Part shown: positions 13,305 through 25,118 of the stretch, one piece after another
Layout of the letters: every line of letters begins with the position of its first letter
Position numbering within the stretch: the stretch's first letter is position 1
DNA from: Amphiduros pacificus
Lineage: Eukaryota > Annelida > Polychaeta > Phyllodocida > Hesionidae
Assembly: GCA_949316495.1 (NCBI GenBank)
Contig: OX439003.1
Coordinates: 18,165,198 to 18,229,197, forward strand
Direction: 5' to 3'
DNA length: 64,000 nt
The notes under the pieces: model-generated
What the model was told of the DNA's origin: nothing
What the model saw: only the letters and a program-made list of their open reading frames with translations
Databases searched by the model: none
Position numbers and translations under genes: made by a program

Positions 13305-14553
13305 TAGTATGTTTTGACCTTCTCACTGGTAAATCACACAAAAAGTCAACATCTTTATCACTTGATCAAGTTATTTTTATAAAGGGATATTCCGTTATTT
13401 CACTCAACAGCCTAAATTAAATTTATAGAGTAAAATTTTCCAAAAATGTGTTTGTCTCAGATGATATCAATAGTAATGCAAATCGATAAAAAGAAACAGA
13501 TATCTATAACTCATCTCTCATTTAAATCTAACCATTTTCTAGTTGATTCTCTGTAGGTAGGTATATAAGGTTAGCATGTAATAATTTATATCGAATATGA
13601 GGTTTGTCATATAATGTCCATACACATTTTATATATTTAACTCGAACACATAAAACAGAGAATTGAAATTAGGCAAAGAAAATCAGTTACTGGAGTGGTG
13701 CACATTTTTCTGGAGAAGTCTTATGGAAAGTAGTCCGGTAGGATGTTAATTTCATAGGGAGTTAATGTGTTAATATGTACTCAATGAGTTCACTCATAAC
13801 AGAAATCAAGATGGCCGAATGTTGGTTGAGAAAGTGCTTGATTTCTCTTAAGGGGAGTACACGTCATGGACTATGCAGTCCAAATCTATATATGGACATG
13901 TTATTAGTGTCTAAAAGGAGGTAAACAGCTGTACTCATATGAGGCAAAGGGTCATTCAATATGAGTGGGATTGTCTGAATGACAACACATTATACGTTTT
14001 GAAAAACTCCTCAGATATATTTACTTAAATAATTCTCATGATGTGTTTTCCATATATTATAAGCAAGAAACAGTCATGGGCAATTAAAATAGCCTGTAGC
14101 ATGAATGCATTTATAAGTATTCTGCAACCAGGAAAGTCATAGCACACAAAGTATAGGCCATCTTTTCATTAATTCATCCCGCCGCCAAAAAAAGAAAAAG
14201 ACAAAAAATCATATTTTCTAAGAAATATCATATTAATATTCACCAGGAAATCAATTTCCATGATTTGATTTATAATGCATTAGTGTCTCAGTGTAAATTA
14301 TATATATATATATATGTATGTATATAGTGGTCAGCAAAACAAAAAAAATACTCTCTCTCTTAACATATTTTACTCATTGACAAATAAATTGATTTGATGA
14401 GAACCGTCATTTTATAGAAACATATCCACTGACACCATTTGGTTAATGACTAATAGGAGAAGTATTTGGCTCTCCGGAACATGGATGTACAATGATGAAT
14501 CTATGTTGTTCCAGACATTTCTGCTAATGAAATCGTGAACAATATCATTCAAG
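13305..14553. other. Upstream flank of the GPCR gene, no gene seen
   Basis: AT-rich, with a short (TA)n run at about 14299-14314. No 5' exon of the GPCR was identified. Confidence 0.4.
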
Positions 14554-15558
14554 ATGTCTGATGAACCACTTGATATGGGTTATTATAATTTCTTTATTAA
14601 AAGCCAATGTTACATAACTCCAAGTCTGGGTGTTTTCGGTGTTTTGGCCAACACATTGTCTTTCATTGTTTATTGTCAAGAAGAATTGTCAGGCTCAGTT
14701 CCGAGCGTCTACTTTAGGGCATTGGCTATTGCTGACACTATAACAATAGTTACTATATCACTTCTGGGAGATCTTCCGTTTTGTATAGCGTCATATGACT
14801 TAATTGACGAGAATCGAGGTTTCTGCATAATAATACTTTTTTTAAGACGTGGTTTTGCACAGGTTAGTGCCTTTGTTCAGTGTGCTCTGGCAATTGATCG
14901 GGTAATTTGCATTTTTTATCCCCATAAATATAGATATATTTCAACAAAAGGGAGAAGTTTTCGAATTATAGTCATTCTCTGCCTCGCGAGTGCAGCTACA
15001 AATGTTAATTATATCATAAGAAATACTAAAAGTGATAATTATAGTCAAGATGATTTTAAACCATTCACAATTCAGACCCCTGTAAATCATACAATGAACA
15101 TCACAGAAATCGATCATTACTTTAACTGTTATAACTACGTTTGGTTTAATGAGGTTTTACATATGGTTTTCTGTATTGGTATTCCATTTACTATACTTTC
15201 ATTTTGTAATATTTGCATCATAGTAAAATTGCATAATTTGAGGAAAATTGGAATGCCTACAAACAGAATATCCAAAAATAATTACAAATTAACAATTACC
15301 CTTTTATGTTTGTCCTTCTTCTTTATCATCACTATTTCACCATATACTATATTTTTACTGGCGCTTTATACTGAGTCTAACCATCTTCCGTTGGAGGACT
15401 ATCCTATGTACTATGTCGGGATTTATGCTCTTTGTCACATTTTTAAAGTCATGCATTTCAGCTTAAATTTTATCTTATATTATGCCACTGGAAACATCTT
15501 CCGACATCATCTATTTTTACTTTTTATCAAATGTTTTCATGTATTCAAGAAGTCTTAA
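14554..15558 (+). CDS. Class A (rhodopsin-like) orphan G protein-coupled receptor, single exon
   Basis: 334 residues from the ATG at 14554 to TAA, with seven hydrophobic segments: about 20-42, 55-75, 92-115, 135-155, 205-228, 250-272 and 288-312. Class A landmarks visible are Asn in TM1 (GVLANTLSF), LAIAD with the TM2 Asp, a Cys at the top of TM3 and a partner Cys in the second extracellular loop (FNCYNY), AIDRV in place of DRY, a Pro in TM5 (GIPF) and one in TM6 (ISPY), and NFILY in TM7. The TM7 proline of NPxxY is Phe, the TM6 CWxP tryptophan is Ile, and no clear TM4 tryptophan is seen. N-glycosylation sites NHT and NIT lie in the second extracellular loop. The pattern resembles the FMRFamide/neuropeptide-receptor-like orphans that are expanded in molluscs; the ligand is unknown. 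The frame is intact with no introns. Confidence 0.88.
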   Translation: MSDEPLDMGYYNFFIKSQCYITPSLGVFGVLANTLSFIVYCQEELSGSVPSVYFRALAIADTITIVTISLLGDLPFCIASYDLIDENRGFCIIILFLRRGFAQVSAFVQCALAIDRVICIFYPHKYRYISTKGRSFRIIVILCLASAATNVNYIIRNTKSDNYSQDDFKPFTIQTPVNHTMNITEIDHYFNCYNYVWFNEVLHMVFCIGIPFTILSFCNICIIVKLHNLRKIGMPTNRISKNNYKLTITLLCLSFFFIITISPYTIFLLALYTESNHLPLEDYPMYYVGIYALCHIFKVMHFSLNFILYYATGNIFRHHLFLLFIKCFHVFKKS

Positions 15559-16010
15559 CTTTCTACTTATGATTTTAAGGTAGAAACACTTCCTTACCTC
15601 CATGGTTCATTGGTCATTTATATTTAAAATATTTCTCACACAAATATTACAAAGAAGTGAAAATAATTGTGGAAATCTATGATCTCTATATGCATATTTG
15701 AGATAAATGGGTGGAATACATTTTAGATTAATCGAGGTGGAAGACCTTGTGTTGTATACTCTACAAAAGCATTACTCAAGATGAAACTTGCACAGTGTGC
15801 CTCTCTCCATGGAAACTTGATGTACAATTAAGCCAATAACAATCTGAGATTGGTAGGTTCACAACCCCTCCGTAACAGAATGATGTGGCAAATGTATTCA
15901 GGCTACCTGTATGGGATATGGGGCAGGTGCCTGATATTTAACAGTGTCTATTAACTAGATCAAATAGCAGAGTGTAAGTGCACTTAACAGACTGCAGCAC
16001 AGAGTAAAAT
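15559..16010. other. GPCR 3' flank, no gene seen
   Basis: AT-rich, with no clear polyadenylation signal close to the stop codon. Confidence 0.4.
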
Positions 16011-16523
16011 TGTGGGGCACGGATTGCCTACGTGTAGACATGTATGATATCTGTCCGACATTCATAGACGTTGCTTGGGAGATGTTGCTAAGGACATGTT
16101 GCCATGGACACTAAACATATCCACATGTGAGAGATGCCGCAGGATCGGACGCCAACACGAGATGAGGCCAACGAGTGCGAACTCATTAGGATTTGGACGG
16201 GTGCCTATATAACAGGCCTGAACCGCTACACTCAGCCACACGATCAATGCTGATGCCACTTGCATAGACATTTAGGTGTGCCCTCAATCTCGAGAGCTAC
16301 CATACAGTTATCAGTATTTTGGGTATTTTATATCACGCTCATGCCATGCCTTACCTAGCCTGACTCAAGTGTATACCTGTACCAGAATAAAGACTACTAT
16401 TGTATATGGTCAATGTAGATAGGTATGTTAGGCAGCTAGGTATCAAGCCCCAACTCACATCAGCCAGTGAGTATAGTGTATATTCCCTTCATATGTCCCT
16501 AGGTCCCCTAACCATCCGTAACA
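16011..16523 (+). mobile_element. Solo LTR, Gypsy-like family, plus orientation
   Basis: Begins TGTGGGGCAC and ends CCGTAACA, with a TATA-like box (CCTATATAA), an AATAAAG polyadenylation signal about 120 bp from the right end, and a perfect 4-bp flanking duplication AAAT. No internal region follows it. It aligns in order with the minus-strand LTR at 17958-18497 and with the split LTR at 25043-28733. Confidence 0.85.
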
Positions 16524-16589
16524 AAATGTCATTATCTTTAGAAATTCTCTGATATTTTATCATATTATAGTGTCTATAGACACGAGGTG

Positions 16590-17675
16590 ATTCTCATTGG
16601 TGATTACAATTTTCATATAAACAAGCCAGAAAAACCTAGCGTAATTATATTTAATGAAATCCTAGATACTTATAGTTTTCATAATCATATAAAATAACCA
16701 ACATACAGTGGAACATACTAAATTTGTTAATAACCAATACACATTCAAACATCGTACACAATCGTTATGTGGATGAAAGAATTTCTCATCATAGTATGAT
16801 ACAAGTCCTATTAACTTTATAGGGCAGCATCACCAATAAGAAAATGATAAAATACTATAAAAAACATGGAAACTAATTTTAATGCTAATCATAATTATGA
16901 CAATAATGATCTATATGACTTATTGATTAAATATAGTGAATTGACTGACATTTTAGATAAAAATGTACCTCTTGTGGAAAAGGATATTATCAGAAAACCT
17001 GCCCCATCTCTATCTGAGAACATAAAGGAAGAAAAAAGAATTAATAGAAAAGTAGAAAGAAAAATGATTTAAACAGGATTCAGTACTGACAAAATACAAT
17101 TATATCAAATACAACACAATTAATACAACAACCTACTAAAACAGCTAGTAACAAATACTATTCTGATTTGATTGGTACAAAAGAATCAAAATGTTTCGGA
17201 TATAAAATGGATTATTACATACAAAGAGGAGAACATTTTTCCTAAACATGAGGATACCAAAAATTTAGCAACCAAATTTAATGTTTTTTACAGTAGAAAA
17301 CCTAAGAAAAGGTATGGATGCGAATGATTAAAATATAGAAAATAAAAAACAATCAAAATTCAAAACGTGTCTTAATAATTTTGCTCCAATCTGATGTGAA
17401 AAAAATTATCAAGGAAGCAAAAAATAAATCTAGTATTCAACAGTATACCAATATGGTTATTAACTGAATTCTTAGGGCTATTGTTGCCGATAATAACGGC
17501 AATTATAAATAAATCAATTACATTAGGGAATATTCCTGAATCTCTAAACGACCATTAATCAAAAAGCTAGTACTGGAATGAATTAAAAAGAACTATATAG
17601 ACCAGTATCTAACCTGGCTTATTTTCCTAAGCTTATCGAAAGAGGGGTAGCTTCGCAATTTGTTGGACATCTCAG
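16590..17675 (+). mobile_element. Degenerate LINE fragment (endonuclease to start of RT)
   Basis: Translation recovers the APE endonuclease motif LIGDYNFHINKP and the following LDTYSFHNHI segment, then a linker region at 16866-17072 (DLLIKYSELTDILDKNVPLV) like the endonuclease-RT linker of CR1/Jockey-type LINEs. Near 17610-17660 the fingers of RT appear (SNLAYFPKLIERG). Many stops and frameshifts make it a dead fragment. It does not clearly belong to the same subfamily as the LINE at 23290-29815. Confidence 0.7.
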
Positions 17676-17957
17676 ATTTGATATTATTCTTGTTCTTCTT
17701 GTTAGATTCACTGAAATTTCAATATGAAAGCAAATATAATATTCAATAATGAGTGCACATTTACACTTCTCAGTAATACTGTTTTGAAATAATAGCATTT
17801 TGATGAAGTGTGCTCACTCATTGTTGTTTCCAAGTATGTGGTCAGGGTTGATGAATTGTCATAATGCGGTATGAGTTTGTGCTATAATGTGGATTCCCAA
17901 AAATATTGATTGACCAAACTCTCAATGAAGGAATAGATAAAATCCGACATGTGTTAT

Positions 17958-18497
17958 TGTTACAGAGGGTTTGAGTACCCACCAAGATCTATAATATATA
18001 TAGGGAATAACACTATACTCGCTGGCTAAATGAGTTGGGTCCCAATACCTAGCTGCCTTGCATACCTATCTATGGGGAATAAGAATGACTGCAGACTCAG
18101 CATAGACCGGATACAGAAGTAGTCTTTATTTGGGTATACACTTGAGTCATGAGTGTGATATGAAATATCCAAATACTGATAACTGTGATAGAGCTCTCGG
18201 GCTTGAAGGCGCACCTCAATATCTACATAAGTGGCTCGGTGTAGATCACGTAGCTGAGTGTCGTGGATCATTGAGGCAAGTGGACACTGAGTGCCGAGCA
18301 GCGGTTCCAGCCTGTTATATAGGTACGCGCCCAAATCCTAATGAGTTTGCACTCGCTGGCCTCATCTCTCGTTGGCGTTCGATCCTGCATCATCTCTCAT
18401 ATGGGGATTTGTATCGTGTCTCTGATAGTGTCTATGAATGTCTATGAAATATCATAAATGTTCTGTCTTCCCGCATGTAGGCGATCCATGTCCCACA
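17958..18497 (-). mobile_element. Solo LTR, Gypsy-like family, minus orientation
   Basis: On the minus strand it begins TGTGGGACATGGAT and ends CTCTGTAACA, with a TATA-like box and an AATAAAG signal in the same positions as the LTR at 16011-16523. The flanks TTAT and ATAT are a 4-bp duplication with one mismatch. Confidence 0.85.
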
Positions 18498-18555
18498 ATA
18501 TCACTTGAATATTGCATTACACTGGGCATATTCCTAAATCTCTCATATAATTTCA

Positions 18556-18830
18556 GGGCCACGGGCCATGGCGCAGTTGGTTAGAGCGCCAGCTTATTAG
18601 CACCAGTTCCTCTGTGGTGAGGTTGAACTCATGATACAATTTCCCATATGAGCTGAGGCCCGTGCCTAAAGGGTTAACCCATTGTCCTTGTAAATCTGTG
18701 ACCGTGAGGGTTGTCATGTCAAAGACCTGCGACATGACAATTCAGTGAGGCAGCACTATATCTGCTACAAGTAGGTCTCATCACGAAATGACTGAAATAA
18801 TGTTGAAAGTGATGTAAAATCCCAAACAAA
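18556..18830 (+). mobile_element. tRNA-derived SINE, copy lacking the B box region
   Basis: Starts GGGCCACGGGCCATGGCGCAG, with an A box like that of the full copy at 43284-43606, and ends ATGTAAAATCCCAAACAAA. It is flanked by a 15-bp target-site duplication, TCTCATATAATTTCA (18541-18555 and 18831-18845). Compared with the full copy, about 35 bp around the B box is missing, so this copy probably cannot be transcribed by polymerase III. Confidence 0.92.
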
Positions 18831-18845
18831 TCTCATATAATTTCA

Positions 18846-19744
18846 TTTGTTTCACATATTTGTAGGATTCTCGCATCAGTGTGCATTTGTCATGAGCTCT
18901 TAACCTAGAGCTTTTAAACTAGTTCAATCTTTCTCTCACAGGATATAATCAGTGAAAGCTTTCCCAAGGGGGCATTATATGGGATAAAATCAACATTATT
19001 ATACAGTGAAATAACATATCTCTATTAGTTATTTCCATAACAGGGTCAACTGATTTGACAAGTACGCCTTGACATTGAACATTGAAAATAAGCCTTGACA
19101 TTGAACAATGCAATTTGTCTTGTAATTTCAGAAATTTTAGTTTATCTTGTTATTTCGCCCAGATCACCATCCTACCCACTACTCTAGCTGCAGAATTTAG
19201 CAATTTTGTCATTTGGACATTTGACATTTTGGGATTCCCGCTAATTCTTCATCTATATTCATTCCCAAATCTTATTCCATGATAGATCTAAATATATCAG
19301 CATCTCCGACATGGATTGAGGTATGTATAGTACCATTTTTGAAATGCGAAAATTTGGAATCACAAATCATCATTTTTGTCTTATCATCCTTAGTATTTGG
19401 CCCACTTCGGCGGGATCACGGAGCGTGCATGGTGTGAGGAGGCATGCAAAGCCCTTACTAATTTGACTATCGCATGGGCGAATGTTTCCTTCTTATTTAA
19501 AGCTCATAATATCATTTTTATGATGTTTTGAGTTACAGTGAAAAAAATGGTTTAAAGTATTATCACACTTTACAAAGGAAAAAATGCTTAAATGCTTTTT
19601 ATTTGTTTAACTGCAGAATTTTATCTTATTTTTCCATTAAAACTATAAAACTATATTTTTTTGCATTCAAAGACATGATTAAACATTTACAACTTTCCAC
19701 TAGTAAAATATTTTATTTCATAAGCATTTCTTTGTTTATCACAG
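18846..19744. other. Intergenic, no gene seen
   Basis: AT-rich; a short direct duplication around CCTTGACATTGAACA occurs at 19068-19110. Confidence 0.4.
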
Positions 19745-19935
19745 CTGATATTCCGAAGTTGGCAACCATTTTACATCACATTGACCATTTTTATAATTGG
19801 AAATTTTTGGTCACAGACATAAAAGAATGTTTACTTTCATGCCCATCACATGGATTTGAGTATAGATGTATGCCTCTTGATTATACTCCCTTGCCACCAG
19901 AAAAAATTCATTCATTAAAATTTCCTTGGTGGTGA
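19745..19935 (+). CDS. Possible terminal exon of an unrecognised gene
   Basis: An open stretch after a plausible splice acceptor (TTTCTTTGTTTATCACAG) encodes about 63 residues ending PLPPEKIHSLKFPWW and stop, including HHIDHFYNWKFLVTDIKECL and LSCPSHGFEYRCMPLDYTP. The composition (Trp, Cys, His, Pro) looks more protein-like than the surrounding AT-rich frames. I do not recognise the family and found no upstream exon. It may equally be a chance frame or a remnant of a transposon-encoded protein. Confidence 0.2.
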
Positions 19936-20378
19936 AGGTAGTTTCAAATATGCAACATAACACCATAACTTAATATATGCAAATTATTATAATCTATCTT
20001 GCGAAAAAAGTGTTTAACTATTTCATTTTCATTGATAAGGCCAGTTCCTCAACAAATCATGTGTTAATTTCTCTGAAATGAACATGATGACTGATGGGAC
20101 CCATGTTAGCAGAGACTGCAACCTTTTGAGGGAATCTCGAAACTGATGACTGTTCGCCCAGTTGGGACAGAATTACAGCCATTTCATATAGTGCTTTATT
20201 GGTGGTCTAGTTTCACTGCATGTAGTAATATAAATTGATCACATTATGTAAATGAGCTGAGAACTTTATTGAGCCACACACAACATTGTTCTGCACTTAT
20301 TACCATGTTTTAACTGATTTGCTTTAAAGATAAAGTTGATTACAAACCACATCTATCTGCAGTGGATAAGTGTGAGAT

Positions 20379-20520
20379 AAAGACAAGAACATGAGTTCGT
20401 GCAGTGTTCAGGGAGACAGATCTCACTCGTTGGTTCTGGTAGACTCTTGAGATCCTTACACCAGAACCAATTTGAGAGATCTGTCTCCCTAAACACTGCA
20501 CTCACATGTTCTTGCCTTAG
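20379..20520. repeat. Near-perfect 61-bp inverted repeat (hairpin)
   Basis: Left arm 20379-20440 and right arm 20460-20520 are reverse complements with only scattered mismatches, separated by a 19-bp loop. Shared blocks include CAAGAACATG, GTGCAGTGTT, GGGAGACAGATCTC and TTGGTTCTGGT. It could be a short foldback MITE or an inverted duplication; a small-RNA precursor is possible but untested. Confidence 0.85.
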
Positions 20521-22182
20521 TATTATTAGATTTTAAATTCCACAGCACATTTTCATGTCGTATGCTTAACCATTAGATTTTAAATTCCACAGGATAAATA
20601 AAAACTTGAACAAAAGAGCACACATGATTAGGTTAACCTTATTGGTGCATTAGGTTCCCACGGGAGATTCCCAAAGTGTACATAAGTTTAATGGATTGTG
20701 TGTGTGAAAGCACTCCTTATCATAAAGCAATTCTTTGGAGGCGACGGAGCGGCAGAATGATGCAGGGATAATGCAAGTTATATTTTCTTCTTCAACCCGA
20801 TAATACACTTTTTTATTGTATTGCATATCCCTCAAATTATCAAGGAAGGATAGAAATTATTTTAAGAGAGGTATTTGGTGTTAATAGAGAACCTTAAAAG
20901 AATAAATAGGCTGAATAGGCAGTAAAAGGAAAAAAGCTAATGAGGTAGAGAACTTTCCAGTTATGGCAGAAGTTAGTGATAACATGATATTTTAGTGGCA
21001 TAATATGTTGCTATTCATATATGATTAAAGATGTACCAAATCTATAGGTATTATGGTTTAAAGAGAAAAAATTACATTTTTGATCCAAAGATACGCAATT
21101 GGCCAAACCGAAAGGTCAAAATGCATTATGTACTGTGAAAATATGCAGACTATATCTTCCTCATAAATTCTATTTACAGTCATGACATGTATATGTCCTT
21201 TAAAATGCGAAAGTGGAAATGTCCAAACATAAATTCAGATGTTCTAAGCTAATCTTCTGCCTAAATGCATCTCAGGAAGCAGCTGTTATCAAGATAAACA
21301 TAATGACCAACACATGTGCAGAAAGGCAGAGCATGCTCTCCGTGGCATGGATTCAAACTCACCAGAGGGCAAAGGTGGGCAGTGTGGGTTGGATTAACAC
21401 CTTGCCTTCACTTTAAGTATACTTAAACATATTTTAGCATATGCAAAGCCATATTATCTCATTTTATAGAGTATAAAAACCATATTATATACTTTTATAG
21501 AGCATAAATGTGCATCTTTTCAATTTAAGTCAAATTATTTACATATTATTAACATGGTCAGTTTGTGAACTAAATAAATTGTTTAGATAGAAGTCAGTTT
21601 TATAAAATGTTATAAAAAAGCATCACATTCATATTATGCAAGAATTACAAAATTGGGTTTCTTTTCTTTCTGCGACGAGAGGGAATAATTTGCCATCGTC
21701 CTGTCTGTCCGTCTAATCTTCAAGAACTGTGTAGGTGGATAAAAGGATAATTCAAGAAGTAATGTTGGGGGAATGCAGTTGAAATACCTTACATATTCAT
21801 GCCGTCCTGCTTAGCATGCACCTTTTACATAGCGATGTCAAGGAAAGTGCATCCTTTTCAAAAGCAGTTGAATCAATAATCATCATTTTTGATATGTACT
21901 TTTGGTTGCGTGGAATTTAAACTTCCAGAATATTTTTGCCCCCTTTCTGATTGGTTTTGACATTTGGCAATGTTTGTTTACTAGTTCAAAACGGCAGTCA
22001 TATCATTGTTTGTTTTGTCTATTTTCAAGTAGTCTTACCCTCACAAAATGTCTTGATATTTTCGATTCATTGAGAATAATAGATGCTGGTTTTAGTGATG
22101 GAGTACTCAAGTAAAAAAATATATTTTGTGTGTATGACGCAAACTATTTGTTAATGCTTGTTATATTTTAGGCATTGTAGCA
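20521..22182. other. Intergenic, no gene seen
   Basis: AT-rich, with no domain recognised in any frame; a weak B-box-like word near 21345 may mark another decayed SINE. Confidence 0.4.
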
Positions 22183-22315
22183 TTGTATGACGAGACCTAC
22201 TTGTAGCATATATAGTGTTGCGTCACTGAATTGTCATATTGCAGGTTCTTGACATGACAACTCATACAGTTACAGATTTACAAAGACAACAGGTTAACAA
22301 GGTCGCAGCTTATAT
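22183..22315 (-). mobile_element. tRNA-derived SINE, decayed body fragment
   Basis: Minus-strand match to the body of the SINE at 43284-43606: the blocks corresponding to GTTAACC..TTGTAAATCTGT, TGTCATGTCAAG, TGACAATTCAGTGA and CTACAAGTAGGTCTC are present in order. Head and tail are missing. Confidence 0.75.
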
Positions 22316-22939
22316 TAGTCATTGCATCCACTCCCTTAATAACAAGCCCTTCCAAAGAGATTTCTTCCTGTTAATTTTTATCTGCATTTTACACATTTGA
22401 GAGCACTTTTTGGGGCAGTTTTTAAGTCTTCACTAAAAGAAATCCTGACTTCTTCATAAAAATTCACTGTTTATTTCTGAATCATGAAGGGACACTTGTC
22501 AAAAGTGCACTACAATAAGTTACCTTACATATTTCTGAAGATGACTGCATTGTCAGTGTAACATTTAAAGTTTTGTATTGCTTGAAACATCCAGCAGGAA
22601 AAAATGTGACATCGAATGGAAACATCTCAATATTTGAAATTATGAAAAGACCTGACAAACACTCCTAATGAAGTGAAAAACCACTCCCCACAATACACAA
22701 AAAAGTAAATGTAGCCACGTGGTACTAAACCAGCCATAACATGGCAGCCATTGTGAAACTGAGGAAGCTGAAATTCTTGCCCATTTAAAATTGGGATAAC
22801 ACACTTAAAATATGGAAAAAAACAATTGTTTTACAACTAGATATTGAAGAAAACAGATTAGTCTTTGTGTTCAACTAGGCCATGTACAACTAGGTCATGC
22901 TGACTGTGAATACTCGTGTCAAGTGTTCATTTTCACCTA

Positions 22940-23190
22940 GCTCTCTGGTTACCTAACCAACTAGGCAATCCACGTCTAATCACCTCGACCTTATCTGTTC
23001 TATCACATGGACACAAACTTACCTCAATTCTTGGTTGTCTAATCACCTAGTCAGCCCATGTCTAATCGCCTAGACATTATCTGTCCAACCACCTGGACAA
23101 GAGCCTACCTCATTTCTTGGTTGTCTAATCACCTAGTCACCAAGACGTTATCTGTCCAGTCACCTGGACATAACTTACCTCAACTCCTAC
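22940..23190. repeat. Imperfect tandem repeat, about 3 units of 75-100 bp
   Basis: Units share TTGGTTGTCTAATCACCTAG, then GTCTAATC.CCT, TTATCTGTCCA.CACCTGGACA and TTACCTCAA blocks. Confidence 0.7.
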
Positions 23191-25118
23191 AAAATCCATC
23201 CTAAACTTGCTTGTATTTCAGTGGCAAGCATATCCCATGCAGGAAACTCTGACAATACTTCTTACATGTATGGAAGAGCCACTTTTTTCATTAATATGGG
23301 GCCGATATAAAAGCAATGGATGATTCAAAGAAACCCAATACTGGGCATTGCCATAGACAAAGTGAGTATCATATACAGGAAACAGAATGTATGCTATTGG
23401 GATAAAACAAATCCGAAGAAAAAGTGCAATAGCTATGTGCTACTTATCCGGATATCTCTGCTACTATTATTTGGAGATGTTTACCCTCACCCAGGGCCTG
23501 TTCAATTTCCCTATGGAGTGTGTGAACAACCAGTTGCCAGCAATCACAGAGCCATACAGTGTGATGAATGTGACACATACATACACATTAAATGTGATGG
23601 GCTCACAAATAAAGATTATTAGTTATTCAACAAACAAAGATGGCTGTCATGGGAATGCTGGAATTGTCACCTTCCTAATATTTCTGATGCTTTCTTAGAA
23701 AATGAACTTGAAACAAGTAATCTCTTTTAAGCACTAAGTGATGAAAGTGTCACAAGTGAAAGAACAGAAACTCAATCTGTGGAGAAAACCTACATTGTCT
23801 CACACAAGTAAATCCTCACCCAGCCAGGGGAGACAATAGCTAGCCTAGTAAATAAAGTATCCAGGCATGTCCACCCAGGCATGAGTGACCATGATGTGGT
23901 GATAACAGAAATCAATGCAAAAGCTACACTGGTTAAGAAAAAGCCAAGAAATGTATTGCTGTACAAAAAAGGAGACATGAATGCAATAAAACAAGACATG
24001 CATGTCTTTTTTGAAGATGAAGTTAAGGATTCAGGTCTCCCAGTTGAAACTCTGAACAATAAGTTCACAGCCAAGCTTATGGAGTCCATCAATAAACACA
24101 TTCCTATTAAGAAAATACCTGGTAGATGGGATGTGCCATGGATGACAAAGGAAATCAAGAGATAAATTAGAAGAAAAAAAGACTATACAACAAGGCTGAA
24201 AAAACTAAAACGGATTCTGACCGTAGAAAATTCAGAAACTTTAGAAAACACATAAAACATAAGTTGAGCGAATCCCCCCATGAATATGTCCTTGGGCTAC
24301 TCGATTTACCTGACATTGAATTCAGTAGACCATCAATTGGAAAAAGAATCTGGAACTATATTAGATCCAGGCGCAAAGATACTGCTGGTGTACCAATACT
24401 ATCAGAAAATGGCATTGAAGTGAAAGACAGTAAAGGCAAGGCAGAAGTTCTTTCACGTCAGTACAAAACTGTTTTTTTCTACTGAAAACATGGAAAATAT
24501 TCCTGATAAAGGTGATCCAACTTCTCCACAAATAGAGCCAATTACCATCACAGTTGCTGGTGTGGAAAAATCGCTCTCTAATCTAAACTGCAAAAAAAGG
24601 CATTGGCCCAGATCAAATGCCCACAAGTCTTGAAAGAATGTTCACATGAAATAGCTCCAATCCTCCAAAAAATATTCTCACTCGACAAAGGTTCAAAAAG
24701 CATGGCACACAGCAAAAATAGTTGCAGTCTTTAGAAAAAGAGATAAAGGTGGTGCCACTAACTACAGGCCAGTTTCTTTAACATCTGTCCCTGTAAGATT
24801 TTGGAGCATATAATTGTCAGACATATGATGAATCATTGCGAACTTTACAATATCCTGGTAAATTTTCAGCATGGATCCAGGACAGGCCACTCGTGTGAAA
24901 CTCAGTTAATCACAACCCTACAGGGCATACTCAAGGCTAGAAATGATGGGTAAAATGTTGACATACTCATTCTTGATTTTAGTAAAGCCTTTGACACAGT
25001 CTGCCATGAGCGGCTGAATCACAAGCTCAAGCATTGTGGAATTGTTATCTAGCTGCCTATCATACCTGTCAGAGGATATAAGAATCACTGAAAGTCAGAT
25101 GTATGTGTGTACAACGAT

